A program made the translations under genes and the position numbers. DNA of 64,000 bases from UBA2256 sp964531105. Its GTDB lineage: Bacteria > Spirochaetota > Spirochaetia > Treponematales > Rectinemataceae. Position 1 is the stretch's first letter. Each line of letters opens with the position of its first letter. Positions 34,558 to 43,284 of this stretch are shown one piece after another. The stretch spans positions 7,419-71,418 of the forward strand of contig CAZHFN010000009.1 in NCBI GenBank assembly GCA_964531105.1, given 5' to 3'. The notes under the pieces were generated by a model. The model made no database searches, was not told where the DNA came from, and saw only the letters and a list, made by a program, of their open reading frames with translations.

Positions 34558-35676
34558 TTAGTAGTGCACTGTTTTGTAGCGGAAGCCCAGGCTAAGACTT
34601 ATGGCGGCCCTACGGTCGGCCTCGAGGTTCTCCGGCTCTCCCGTAACGGGAAGATAGCGGTTAAAGCGCAATTCCAAGAACAGTCCAAAGCCTGAAGCGC
34701 CGTAGTTCACGGGCGCGGCCGACCAGCGCAGGCCTGCGGTGCTTATCCAGGATGCAGGGGCCTCATAGGCTCTGGCGGGGCTGCTTGTATCGGCGGCCAA
34801 GCCGGGTTCGCCCAGCGTAAGCGCAGGGCCGGCAAAAAGAGAAAACCCCGTATTCTGGCCAATTACCAGCTCCAAGGGTATTCGGAAGTCCGAAAGAAGA
34901 TCGTCATATTCCAGGCGGGTTCTCAAGCCTAGAGAAAAATTGTTTCCTACGGGGTAGTGGGTAGAGAGGCTTAGGCCAGCACCTCGAAGTGTTTGTCCCT
35001 GGTCTGTTTGGCCTGAGATCATGCCTGCATCGAGAATGCCTAAAAGGCCGACTTCGAAGCTTAAACCTGAAAGTGCAGAGGCTGGCACAGCTCTTCCTGC
35101 AAAGAGAAAGCGGCGAGACCACGATGCCTCCGACAAGGAGTTTTTGATGACTCCTGTGCGACTACCGGCGCTGGCTGCATGATAAAACTCATTATCCCCC
35201 GCATAGATACCCACATGATCAGCCGCCGCAAAGGTCGCTTTTGAAGGGCTGCTTCCCCGGGATGCCGTGGAGGAAGCGCTGTTCAGATTGAAGAATACCA
35301 GATCACCGGCCTTTAATTCCTGCCGGGGGATTAGGAGAACCCAAGGCCCCAGGGTATCGACTGTCCTGGGCACTGTGCGGCCTGTGGCTTCCTTGAATAC
35401 CAGGTAGACCAGGCCCGAGCAGTCTATGCCCTTAGCACTCTCTCCTCCAAAGACATAGGGGGTGCCCATAAGGCGCTGGGCCGAGCGGAGGATGGCATCC
35501 CGGGTTTTAGAGGGGGGCAGGGCAGGGAGCGGTAAATCACCGTGGCTGCCGCCGGGCGCCGCCACGGCCGGAAAAAGCATCGCCAGGCCTAAAAAGCCCG
35601 CTGCTAAAAACGCAAACAGGCGGCGCCCGGCATAGGCCTTGCCACGATAGTCCGGTTCCCAAAAAGTAATTTGCAC
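34558..35676 (-). CDS. exported NlpC/P60 peptidoglycan hydrolase with outer-membrane-like C-domain
   Basis: 372 aa from GTG 35676. After a short polar stretch there is a signal-type hydrophobic segment (RRLFAFLAAGFLGLAMLFPAVA). The NlpC/P60 domain (about residues 58-195) has catalytic Cys86 in GIDCSGLVYLVF, His154 in ADHVGIYAG and His166. The C-terminal 170 residues alternate strands of small and aromatic residues (NFSLGLRTRLEYDDL, GFGLFLELRFNRYLPV) and end in SLSLGFRYKTVHY, resembling a beta-barrel or beta-sandwich. That part has no name I recognise. Confidence 0.8.
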   Translation of the reverse strand: MQITFWEPDYRGKAYAGRRLFAFLAAGFLGLAMLFPAVAAPGGSHGDLPLPALPPSKTRDAILRSAQRLMGTPYVFGGESAKGIDCSGLVYLVFKEATGRTVPRTVDTLGPWVLLIPRQELKAGDLVFFNLNSASSTASRGSSPSKATFAAADHVGIYAGDNEFYHAASAGSRTGVIKNSLSEASWSRRFLFAGRAVPASALSGLSFEVGLLGILDAGMISGQTDQGQTLRGAGLSLSTHYPVGNNFSLGLRTRLEYDDLLSDFRIPLELVIGQNTGFSLFAGPALTLGEPGLAADTSSPARAYEAPASWISTAGLRWSAAPVNYGASGFGLFLELRFNRYLPVTGEPENLEADRRAAISLSLGFRYKTVHY

Positions 35677-35738
35677 CCTTCGAATATCGGAAGAACATGC
35701 ATGGTAATGAGATATCTTCTGCGCCTGAATGCCCTGGA

Positions 35739-35767
35739 TTGACTCTTTTTATGCAGATCACTACACT
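35739..35767 (+). promoter_or_regulatory. metK promoter
   Basis: TTGACT (35739-35744), 17-bp spacer, TACACT (35762-35767). The leader of about 95 nt has CCCGCC and GGGCGGG arms but shows no SAM riboswitch class that I can recognise. Confidence 0.55.
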
Positions 35768-35866
35768 CGGATAAAACCTTTTCCGGAGAAGTTTTCGCAA
35801 CGGAATTGGTCCCGCCGAGTTTTCCGAATTGCGGGCGGGTAAGAAATTCACGCTAAAGAGGGAATC

Positions 35867-37051
35867 ATGCCAGCCACACTGCGCCCCTTTACCTCCGAAT
35901 CCGTGTCCGAAGGACACCCCGACAAGATCTGCGACCAAATTTCCGACGCGGTGCTCGACGCCTGCCTGGAAAAAGACAGGCATTCTCGTGTTGCCTGCGA
36001 GTGCTACGCTACCACCGGCCTGGTATTAGTCGGCGGGGAGATCAGCACCAGAACCTATGTCGACGTTCAGGAAATTGCCCGCTCTGTAGTGCGGGAAATC
36101 GGCTACAACAATCCCGAATACGGCCTGGACTGGGCTTCCATGGCGGTGCTCAACGCCATCCATAATCAGTCGCCGGACATAGCCCAGGGCGTGGACGGAC
36201 ACGGACTCAAGGAATATGAAGGCAAGCAGGGCGCCGGCGATCAAGGCATGATGTTCGGCTTTGCCTGCGATGAAACACCGGAACTGATGCCCGCACCCAT
36301 AACCCTCGCCCATCGCCTTCTGAAGGAAGCCGCTCGAATCCGCAAATCTGGCGAAATCCCCTGGCTGCGACCCGATGCCAAGAGCCAAGTGACTATTGAA
36401 TACGATAGAAATGAGCCTGTGCGTATCTCCGCGGTTGTGCTCTCCCATCAGCACGATGAAATGGGAGCCGAGGGGGCTGTGCTGAGCTATGAGGAAATAA
36501 AAGAAAGTCTGATCGATTGCATAATAAAACCCGTATTGGCCCCCACAGGCTTGCTGGATTCCCAGACCAAGTTCTACGTAAACCCGACAGGCAGATTTGT
36601 CATCGGCGGCCCCGCAGGAGATACTGGACTGACGGGGCGGAAGATAATCGTGGACAGCTACGGCGGCATGGGCAGGCACGGAGGCGGGGCATTTTCCGGC
36701 AAGGACCCCTCCAAGGTGGACCGCTCGGCGGCCTACATGGCCCGCTATGTCGCGAAAAACATAGTCGCCGCCGGGCTGGCGACTCGCTGCGAACTGGAAT
36801 TAGCCTATGCTATCGGCGTACCTGAGCCTGTATCGGTTATGGTGGAAACCTTTGGAACCGGCACGGTGGAGGAAGCGGCAATATCCAAGGCGGTGCGCAA
36901 GGTATTCGACCTCTCACCCCAAGGTATAATCGAGACACTCCATCTCAAGGCGCCCCAGTACAAGGCCACCGCAGCGTATGGCCATTTCGGCCGCGAAGGC
37001 TTTGCATGGGAGAACACCGATAAGGTGCCCGGCCTGCTAAAAGCTCTGTAA
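35867..37051 (+). CDS. metK: S-adenosylmethionine synthase
   Basis: 394 aa, normal length, made from Met and ATP chemistry. Signatures are FTSESVSEGHPDKICDQISDAVLD, GAGDQGMMFGFACDET, and GRFVIGGPAGDTGLTGRKIIVDSYGG with GGGAFSGKDPSKVDRSAAYMAR. GAGGGAA precedes the ATG. It is a single gene divergent from the NlpC/P60 gene. Confidence 0.97.
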   Translation: MPATLRPFTSESVSEGHPDKICDQISDAVLDACLEKDRHSRVACECYATTGLVLVGGEISTRTYVDVQEIARSVVREIGYNNPEYGLDWASMAVLNAIHNQSPDIAQGVDGHGLKEYEGKQGAGDQGMMFGFACDETPELMPAPITLAHRLLKEAARIRKSGEIPWLRPDAKSQVTIEYDRNEPVRISAVVLSHQHDEMGAEGAVLSYEEIKESLIDCIIKPVLAPTGLLDSQTKFYVNPTGRFVIGGPAGDTGLTGRKIIVDSYGGMGRHGGGAFSGKDPSKVDRSAAYMARYVAKNIVAAGLATRCELELAYAIGVPEPVSVMVETFGTGTVEEAAISKAVRKVFDLSPQGIIETLHLKAPQYKATAAYGHFGREGFAWENTDKVPGLLKAL

Positions 37052-37110
37052 GCAGGCTGCGCATAAAACGGCCGGCCTCGCAGCCTTCGCTACCGGCCGA
37101 CACTCCCAGT

Positions 37111-38502
37111 CTAAAGCGCCCCCGTTATCGAGACCCCTTTGAGCAGAACAGCCTTGGGGCAGAGAGACCTGGCCGCCAGACCCCTCTCTTTTGAGCGAAG
37201 CATCGTGGATCTCAACTCGGCTACCGAACCTGAAATAGAACCGCCAGTCACGGGCCGGCGTATTTTCCCGTCAAACCAGTAGGCTAACCTGATCTCTCCG
37301 CCAAAATCACCGGTGGCCGACTCCAGTCTGAAATCTGAAAATACCGCGGCCTCCAGGTGTGGCTGGGCTCGCATCTCCGCCATGCTCATGGATCCGGGTG
37401 ATACGGAGAAAAGTGAATAGGCACCACGGCGGGGCTCACCTAACCAGTCCGCATAGCGCAGACCCCCCACAAGCCTCGTCAGTACACCCTTTTCCACCAC
37501 CGGCACTTGCTCTAGAGGAAAGCCATCGGGATCGAAGGGGCTGGATGCGGGCAGCCCGGGGATAAGCGCTTCGGCGAATATATCCAAAGGATCGGCAATT
37601 TTTGCTCTCGAACCATCGTCTTGAATATTCGCGCCCAAGGTAAAGGGAGATGCTTTCATAAAGATCGCCGAGGTGGAAGCATTATCGAAAAACCAACCGA
37701 ATATCTCCTCGGCTTCCCGCCCTCCCAGAATAAGAGGCAAACCATTGAGCGCCGGGGTGGGAGTTGCCAAAGCCCTGTCCCTAACCTGGGCAAGGCGGCT
37801 GTCTGTAGCCGCGGCCAACCTTTCGGCGTCGGGATCGGAAAAGGAAAGGTCGTCGAAAAGTTCCACCTTCCCCTGGCTGGAATCGGTATCCACGATAAAC
37901 TCCGAATAACCCTTCCAGCCCTCGATATCGAAGGCGGCGCCCCGGGAATTCTCAAAGCTCTTTCTTGTCTTGGTGACGAATAATTCAAGACAATTGATCC
38001 GCGGCTGGCCGGCCGCAGCATGGCCGGCCGCGCCGGCCTCTGCCTCCCCTCCTCCGCCCGCCACCAATTCTCGGCCCTCGGGAGAGTAAAAAGCCTGGGC
38101 GCAGGCATCCATGCGAGCGCTTTCGTCCATGGATGCGAAGCCCGATGCGGGAATGTAGACTTTAGGTTCCGCCGGACCCGGAAGTTCAAACCAGGGATTC
38201 TTTGAAAGCGAGGCGGCAAAAAGCCCCTGCCCTATCTTGGCCTCTATTTCCGCATCGCTATGGCTGGGCTGGAGACTTATGGACGCCTCGCCCCTGAATT
38301 TTTTTTCTCCCTCCAGATGATCCACATACAAAGTGAGGGCATAGCGCTGTTCCTCCACTTCACGGGCAATCTCCACACCCCGCTTCACGTAGTAGCGCTC
38401 CTGCCTATAGCTCTGTTCGCTCACCAGGCGCCAATCCGCCGCCACTATCCCGCTGCGGCTCTCGGCCCTGCGCAATGCTGGTAATATTCGTTTCTTCATC
38501 AT
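37111..38502 (-). CDS. tldE: TldE/PmbA-family modulator, non-catalytic subunit
   Basis: 463 aa. The sequence follows the PmbA/TldE family: an N-terminal half without the HExxxH motif and a C-terminal part with VPVVEKGVLTRLVGGLRYADWLGEPRRG and a late FDGKIRRPVTGGSISGSVAEL. TldD and TldE form a heterodimer in which TldD carries zinc, and the pair degrades unfolded peptides such as microcin precursors. It overlaps tldD (ATGA), so the two are one operon. Confidence 0.85.
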   Translation of the reverse strand: MMKKRILPALRRAESRSGIVAADWRLVSEQSYRQERYYVKRGVEIAREVEEQRYALTLYVDHLEGEKKFRGEASISLQPSHSDAEIEAKIGQGLFAASLSKNPWFELPGPAEPKVYIPASGFASMDESARMDACAQAFYSPEGRELVAGGGGEAEAGAAGHAAAGQPRINCLELFVTKTRKSFENSRGAAFDIEGWKGYSEFIVDTDSSQGKVELFDDLSFSDPDAERLAAATDSRLAQVRDRALATPTPALNGLPLILGGREAEEIFGWFFDNASTSAIFMKASPFTLGANIQDDGSRAKIADPLDIFAEALIPGLPASSPFDPDGFPLEQVPVVEKGVLTRLVGGLRYADWLGEPRRGAYSLFSVSPGSMSMAEMRAQPHLEAAVFSDFRLESATGDFGGEIRLAYWFDGKIRRPVTGGSISGSVAELRSTMLRSKERGLAARSLCPKAVLLKGVSITGAL

Positions 38503-39911
38503 CCCAACCTCATTTTCGTTTTAATGCAGGGGCCTCCGGAGGAGACTTTCACGTATTCCTTGTATCCCTTGCCGCAAAAGCCCGAACCGGACAGGGCAAA
38601 GTCCTCGGACACCATATCTATGGCTCCGAGCACATCGGGAACATAGCCCGAACAGATAATCGGACTGGCTACCCTGCCTGTAAAGACCCCGTCCACTATC
38701 TCCCTGCCCACCATGGCCAGAAGCTGGATACCCCAGTTGCGGGGATCCTCCATGCCAGAATTGAGCCTGCTCAAATACCAGCCTTTTTTAACCGAGGCTA
38801 TCATGTCCTGCAGCCTGGAAGAGCCCGGGGCGAAATACGTGTTGGTCATGCGGGCATAGGCCTTGTGGGAATAAGCCTGCCGCCGTCCGTTGCCCGTAAG
38901 AGGAATACCAAGGGCGAGGGCCGAAAGAGTGTCCGAAATTCCGCTCACCAGAATGCCTTTGTCGATTACCTTTGTTTTGTTTGAAGCCCTGCCCTCGTCG
39001 TCGAAGAGGTAGGATCCGCACTGGTCCACCCCTGCGGCTCCGTCGTACATGGTTACCAGGTCGGAGCCCACCCGTTTGCCCACATACTCGGCCGCCCTAG
39101 CCCTACCCTTGAAGAACATATCCGTTTCCACGCCATGGCCGAAGGCCTCGTGGGCCAGGGTTCCCGCCATGTCCGAATCCAGGATCACATCGTACATTCC
39201 AGGCTCTATCTTCACGGAGTCCAGAAGCATGACCAGCTCAGCCGAAAGCTCCTGAAGGCCAGATTCGAGGCTATCTAAAAGCTCCAGGCCTACTCTGCCC
39301 GATACCGGGCGGTAGGAAGTCTTGGAAACTTGCCCGCGACGCGCCACTCCGAACAAATACGCCTGTGACCAGGAGTAACTCTGCATCAGATCCCGGTGAG
39401 GCGAAAGAAACAGCTTTGAGATATCCATACACTCAAAGCGGGAATGGGCCATGACCACCGTCTTTCCGTCGGTGAGCTTTTCCTGCAAATCCTTGAGTCG
39501 GGAAAGGGCAAGCTCTGGATCGGTGGTGAATGGATCTATTTCCACGCTGCCCCGATATTCGGCCTTGAGAGGCTCATCGGGAATCCTCGGATAGGCTATG
39601 GCCTGTGGCGAAGCGAGAAGCCCGTTAAGCCAAAACTCCAGCTTACGCGCAAAGGCATCGCTATCACCTCCCAGATCGGGAATCGCGTACTCGGCCACTC
39701 TGCCATTTTTCTGGGCTCTGAAGACAAAACCCCTCTGAACCCAGTCCGGTTCGCCAGTTCTTGTCTCTCCCGGGGTGGCCGAATACCGTATACCTCTATC
39801 GTCAGCCCCCAGAACGCTTATGTAATCGAATCGGGATTCCAGTATTTCCAGAATCCTCGCAAGTGCCGGCTTCCTCTCAAGGAGAAAGGCGCTATGTTGC
39901 CGTTCGGGCAT
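38499..39911 (-). CDS. tldD: TldD-family zinc metallopeptidase
   Basis: 470 aa from ATG 39911, chosen because GGGAGG lies 7 nt upstream; the frame stays open 118 codons further but that part is not protein-like. The zinc motif HEAFGH is at residues 254-259 (LAHEAFGHGVETD). The downstream FDDEGRASNKTKVIDKGILVSGISDT and the C-terminal CGKGYKEYVKVSSGGPCIKTKMRLG are typical. It is the active subunit of the TldD/TldE protease. The first gene of the pair has a GC-rich hairpin in its leader. Confidence 0.92.
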   Translation of the reverse strand: MPERQHSAFLLERKPALARILEILESRFDYISVLGADDRGIRYSATPGETRTGEPDWVQRGFVFRAQKNGRVAEYAIPDLGGDSDAFARKLEFWLNGLLASPQAIAYPRIPDEPLKAEYRGSVEIDPFTTDPELALSRLKDLQEKLTDGKTVVMAHSRFECMDISKLFLSPHRDLMQSYSWSQAYLFGVARRGQVSKTSYRPVSGRVGLELLDSLESGLQELSAELVMLLDSVKIEPGMYDVILDSDMAGTLAHEAFGHGVETDMFFKGRARAAEYVGKRVGSDLVTMYDGAAGVDQCGSYLFDDEGRASNKTKVIDKGILVSGISDTLSALALGIPLTGNGRRQAYSHKAYARMTNTYFAPGSSRLQDMIASVKKGWYLSRLNSGMEDPRNWGIQLLAMVGREIVDGVFTGRVASPIICSGYVPDVLGAIDMVSEDFALSGSGFCGKGYKEYVKVSSGGPCIKTKMRLG

Positions 39912-39943
39912 TGAATACCTCCCGCGGTATGTGCATGGAAAGA

Positions 39944-39978
39944 GGCGCCTCGGTGCCCGAGGCGCCGGCCTATAGGCC
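39944..39978. repeat. GC-rich hairpin in the tldD leader
   Basis: GGCGCCTCGG (39944-39953) pairs perfectly with CCGAGGCGCC (39957-39966) around a 3-nt loop. It is directly followed by the palindrome GGCCTATAGGCC (39967-39978). They lie 33 nt upstream of tldD and 75 nt upstream of the divergent EamA gene. Confidence 0.6.
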
Positions 39979-40052
39979 AATCTTTCTTTTATCGTTGTGC
40001 AATAGTATAGTGAGCCAGTTTTACAGACAATAGAGCCCAGGAGTTGCCGCAG

Positions 40053-40985
40053 GTGAACGACACTCTCGATCCACGCCAACAAAGACAAGGATATTTTTTC
40101 GCCATAGGCGCCACCCTCCTCTGGGCGGGCAACATGACCCTCGCCAGGGGCCTCAACACCAGCATCGATCCCATAGCCCTGTCCTTTTACCGCTGGACCC
40201 TCGCCTGCTTGGCTATTTTGCCCTTTTCGCTCAAGCACATTATCGCCGGCTGGCCTATAATACAAAAAAGACTCGGTTATTTTTCCATTGTTGCCTTTCT
40301 TGGGGTTACAGCCTTCGCGACACTGGTTTACATGGCTGGAAGAACAACGACGGCGCTCAATCTCTCCCTCATTTCCATCACCTTTCCCGTTTTTATCATC
40401 ATATTTTCCAGGATATTTCTGAAGGAAAAGATAAGTCGGCTCCGAACTGCGGGCATAATTTTAGTTCTGGCCGGGGTAGTGCTTTTAATAACCAAGGGAA
40501 AGCTAAAAGCCCTTGCGACAATGTCCTTTACCCCCGGCGATGCCCTTATTCTTCTCTCCTCCATAGCCTGGGCAGTCTATAGTATTCTTCTCCGCAGAAA
40601 GCCTAAGGAACTCAACATCTGGGCCTTGCAGGGCACGACCTTCATGCTCGGCTGGGTGTTTCTGGCTCCGTTTTTCTTTTTTGGACGAGGAAACGCGGCG
40701 CCCATAACGTGGAACCTGACCATTGTTCTATCGATTATCTATGTTGCTCTGATGGCTTCCCTGTCGGCTTTCATACTTTGGAACAAGGCCGTAGAAAGGC
40801 TGGGAGCCTCCAGGGCTGGCATGGTGTACTACTCCATGCCCCTCTTCAGCGGTATTCTGGCCTACCTTATTTTGGGTGAGTCCGTGGGGCTTTTCCACCT
40901 CTTAAGCGCCCTCCTCATAGTCCCAGGCATAGTGGTAGCCAATTATACCCCGAGCAAAAAACCTCCGAGCAAGGAAGGCTTATGA
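40053..40985 (+). CDS. EamA-family (DMT superfamily) transporter
   Basis: 310 aa from GTG 40053, which has GGAG nine bases upstream; TTG 40044 is in frame but too close to it. Ten hydrophobic segments form two EamA repeats, the first ending TTALNLSLISITFPVFIIIFSRIFLKEKI and the second LSAFILWNKAVERLGASRAGMVYYSMPLFSGILAYLILGESV, both typical. It probably exports or imports small metabolites or amino acids. The stop overlaps the next start (ATGA). Confidence 0.88.
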   Translation: MNDTLDPRQQRQGYFFAIGATLLWAGNMTLARGLNTSIDPIALSFYRWTLACLAILPFSLKHIIAGWPIIQKRLGYFSIVAFLGVTAFATLVYMAGRTTTALNLSLISITFPVFIIIFSRIFLKEKISRLRTAGIILVLAGVVLLITKGKLKALATMSFTPGDALILLSSIAWAVYSILLRRKPKELNIWALQGTTFMLGWVFLAPFFFFGRGNAAPITWNLTIVLSIIYVALMASLSAFILWNKAVERLGASRAGMVYYSMPLFSGILAYLILGESVGLFHLLSALLIVPGIVVANYTPSKKPPSKEGL

Positions 40986-41965
40986 AAACGCGAAACCTCG
41001 GCGTCACAGGCGAAAAAATTTCGGCCATAGGCTTAGGCTGCATGGGCATGACAGGCCGCTACGGCCCCGCAGAAAAAAGCGAAAATCTTGCCGTCCTCCA
41101 CAGAGCCCTCGACATAGGCATCAACTTCCTGGACACCGCCGACATGTACGGCTCGGGCGATAACGAAAAACTGCTTTCCGAAGTACTCGCCACACGGCGC
41201 GGCGAGGTCTTCCTGGCCACCAAGTACGGTTTCCGCCCCGACGCTTCAGGCAAAATGGGCGTCGATGTGACGCCTGACTATGCCCGTCAGGCCATCGACG
41301 CCTCCCTGCGGCGGCTAAAAACAGACCACGTTGACCTCTATTACGCCCATCGGGTAGATCCCAAAGTGCCAGTGGAGGAAACCGTGGGCGCCATGGGCGA
41401 GCTCGTAAAAGCCGGCAAGGTCCGCTACATCGGCATCTGCGAAGCCTCCGAGGCGAGCGTCAGAAGGGCGCACAAGGAATACCCCCTGGCGGCGGTGCAG
41501 AGCGAGTACTCCCTCCTCACCCGTGAGCCCGAAAACGCCATAATTCCGGCCTGCGCCGAACTCGGCATAGCCTTCGTGCCCTACAGCCCCCTGTCCCGTG
41601 GCCTCGTCACCGCCGCCATGCCCGAGCCGGAGACCATGGCCTCTGACGATTTCCGCCACGGCCTGCCCCGCTTTACGGGCGAAAACCTGGAGCGCAACAA
41701 AAAACTCGTCTGGGAATTCGCGGCCCTCGCTAAAACCCTGGCCTGTACGGCCGCGCAACTAGCCCTGGCATGGGTTCTCCACAAGGGCGACACCATAATC
41801 CCCATTCCCGGCACCAAACGGCTTAAATACCTGGAGGAAAATGCCGGCGCGACGGATATTATCCTAGAAAAAAAGGACATGGACAGAATTGAAGCCCTGC
41901 TGAAAGCCCATCCCGCCGCAGGCCAGCGCTACGATCCGGGCAACATGGGGCTCGTGGATCGCTGA
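40982..41965 (+). CDS. aldo/keto reductase
   Basis: 327 aa TIM-barrel oxidoreductase, close to the AKR13-like bacterial group. The catalytic tetrad is visible: Asp and Tyr in NFLDTADMYGSGDNEKLL, Lys in VFLATKYGF, His in DLYYAHRVDP. The NADPH-binding end IIPIPGTKRLKYLEENAGA is typical. It is coupled to the EamA gene by a 4-nt overlap, so the transporter may handle its substrate or product. The substrate is unknown. Confidence 0.9.
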   Translation: MKTRNLGVTGEKISAIGLGCMGMTGRYGPAEKSENLAVLHRALDIGINFLDTADMYGSGDNEKLLSEVLATRRGEVFLATKYGFRPDASGKMGVDVTPDYARQAIDASLRRLKTDHVDLYYAHRVDPKVPVEETVGAMGELVKAGKVRYIGICEASEASVRRAHKEYPLAAVQSEYSLLTREPENAIIPACAELGIAFVPYSPLSRGLVTAAMPEPETMASDDFRHGLPRFTGENLERNKKLVWEFAALAKTLACTAAQLALAWVLHKGDTIIPIPGTKRLKYLEENAGATDIILEKKDMDRIEALLKAHPAAGQRYDPGNMGLVDR

Positions 41966-42020
41966 GGCTCTTCGTCATTTTCGCATTGGGGTTAAACCCA
42001 CTGGGCGGTTTTATTTATTC

Positions 42021-43148
42021 TCATGTATTCAAATCAATCGCAGCCAGGTACTCTGCCGCTTTCCGGATTTCGAGCCCGTCGGGATAGGTTTTTTCGCGCT
42101 CACACCGCATGACGATCTGAACCCTTCGCGTTTTTTCGAGCGCGGTCCCAAAATCGGAAAAGGCCTTAGATCGCGATGAATCCGATAGCTTCACTTCAAA
42201 CGCATGAGTCAGTTCCTCGTCCTGGGACAGGACGAAATCCAGCTCATTTCCATTTTTAGTCTTCAGGTAGCATAGTTCGCCGGAAACTCCGCGGGTATCC
42301 TCCACAAAGTGCAGTTGCTTTTTCAGGGCGCAAGCGACGGCATTTTCAAGTTTTTTGCCATCGTCGCCTTTTACCATCGCCGTATCGAAAAAGTAGTACT
42401 TCGGCTCCTTGAGAATCGAGCGAGCGACGTTCCTGTGCCATGGGCGAACCGGAAATACGATATAGAGGCTCTCCAGCAATTCCAGGTAGGACTTTACCGT
42501 CTTGGGGTCTTTTTTGAGGTCCCCGGCGAGATTGACGTACGAAATAGGCGATCCGACCCGGCCGCGCAATAGTTCAATGAGCGTCTCCACCGCGAGAATA
42601 TCCTGAATCACCGAAAGGTCCAGAAGATCCTGGCGCAGAATCACGTCGATGTGGGTCTTTTTCCAGCGGGCGTAAAAAACAGGGTCATTCTCCAGAAAGG
42701 GCTCGGGGAAACCGCCTACGGTGAGCAGGCGCGACAAGGCTTCCGCCGGTTCCATAAGCGAGGAAGCCTCTTTGACATCGAAGGGGTGAAGGCGATACGA
42801 GAAAAATCGGCCGGCAAGGGAGTCGCCCACCTTTCTGAACGCGTCGAGCCGCGCGCTTTTCGTAACCAGGATCGCTGGAGTGGTTCCTTCTACATCGAAA
42901 ATCCCCTTCAAGAAGGTCTTCCATTCCGGCATCTTGTGGAGCTCGTCGAAAATCACCAGGGGCTTTTTCCTGTCCCAGCTCCTTTCGTTGAGCGCCAGGC
43001 GGTGCTCGCTGTTATCGAAATTGAAGTAGTCGTATTCCTTCATGAGGCTTTTGGCCAGGGTTGTTTTCCCGACCTGGCGAGGCCCCGATACGAGTACGAT
43101 CTTCTTCTTGAGGTCATTAAGGACAAATGGCGCGATGCTTCGTTCCAT
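42021..43148 (-). CDS. AAA_14/DUF4143 ATPase
   Basis: 375 aa. Walker A is SGPRQVGKTTLAKSL (about residues 20-34), and the sensor/Walker B region is KPLVIFDELHKMPEWKTFLKGIFD. A C-terminal DUF4143 part has DLKKDPKTVKSYLELLESLYIVFPVRPW and the nuclease-like end GNELDFVLSQDEELTHAFEVKLSD (E-D...E-x-K pattern). Such ATPases are common in accessory regions and their role is unclear. It is divergent from the hsd locus across a 136-nt gap. Confidence 0.85.
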   Translation of the reverse strand: MERSIAPFVLNDLKKKIVLVSGPRQVGKTTLAKSLMKEYDYFNFDNSEHRLALNERSWDRKKPLVIFDELHKMPEWKTFLKGIFDVEGTTPAILVTKSARLDAFRKVGDSLAGRFFSYRLHPFDVKEASSLMEPAEALSRLLTVGGFPEPFLENDPVFYARWKKTHIDVILRQDLLDLSVIQDILAVETLIELLRGRVGSPISYVNLAGDLKKDPKTVKSYLELLESLYIVFPVRPWHRNVARSILKEPKYYFFDTAMVKGDDGKKLENAVACALKKQLHFVEDTRGVSGELCYLKTKNGNELDFVLSQDEELTHAFEVKLSDSSRSKAFSDFGTALEKTRRVQIVMRCEREKTYPDGLEIRKAAEYLAAIDLNT

Positions 43149-43166
43149 GTGACTATTATGGAGCGG

Positions 43167-43196
43167 ATTCCCGAAAAGTCAAGACTAATCGGGAAT
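43167..43196. repeat. inverted repeat between DUF4143 gene and hsdR
   Basis: ATTCCCGA (43167-43174) and TCGGGAAT (43189-43196), 14-nt centre, in the divergent control region; a further TTCCCG follows at about 43200. It is a possible operator. Confidence 0.4.
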
Positions 43197-43284
43197 TGGT
43201 TCCCGTTTGGTCACGATAAATCGACAATGAGATACCGAATAAAATCGTTGCGATTAAAGAGGGAACGATATATCATGCAATAAA

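Noticed and set aside
35768..35866. SAM riboswitch in the metK leader
   Set aside because: The leader is short and shows none of the conserved cores of known SAM riboswitch classes that I can identify.
38499..40265. 118-codon N-terminal extension of TldD
   Set aside because: ATG 39911 has a proper ribosome site, the TldD family begins there, and the extension spans a hairpin-rich leader.
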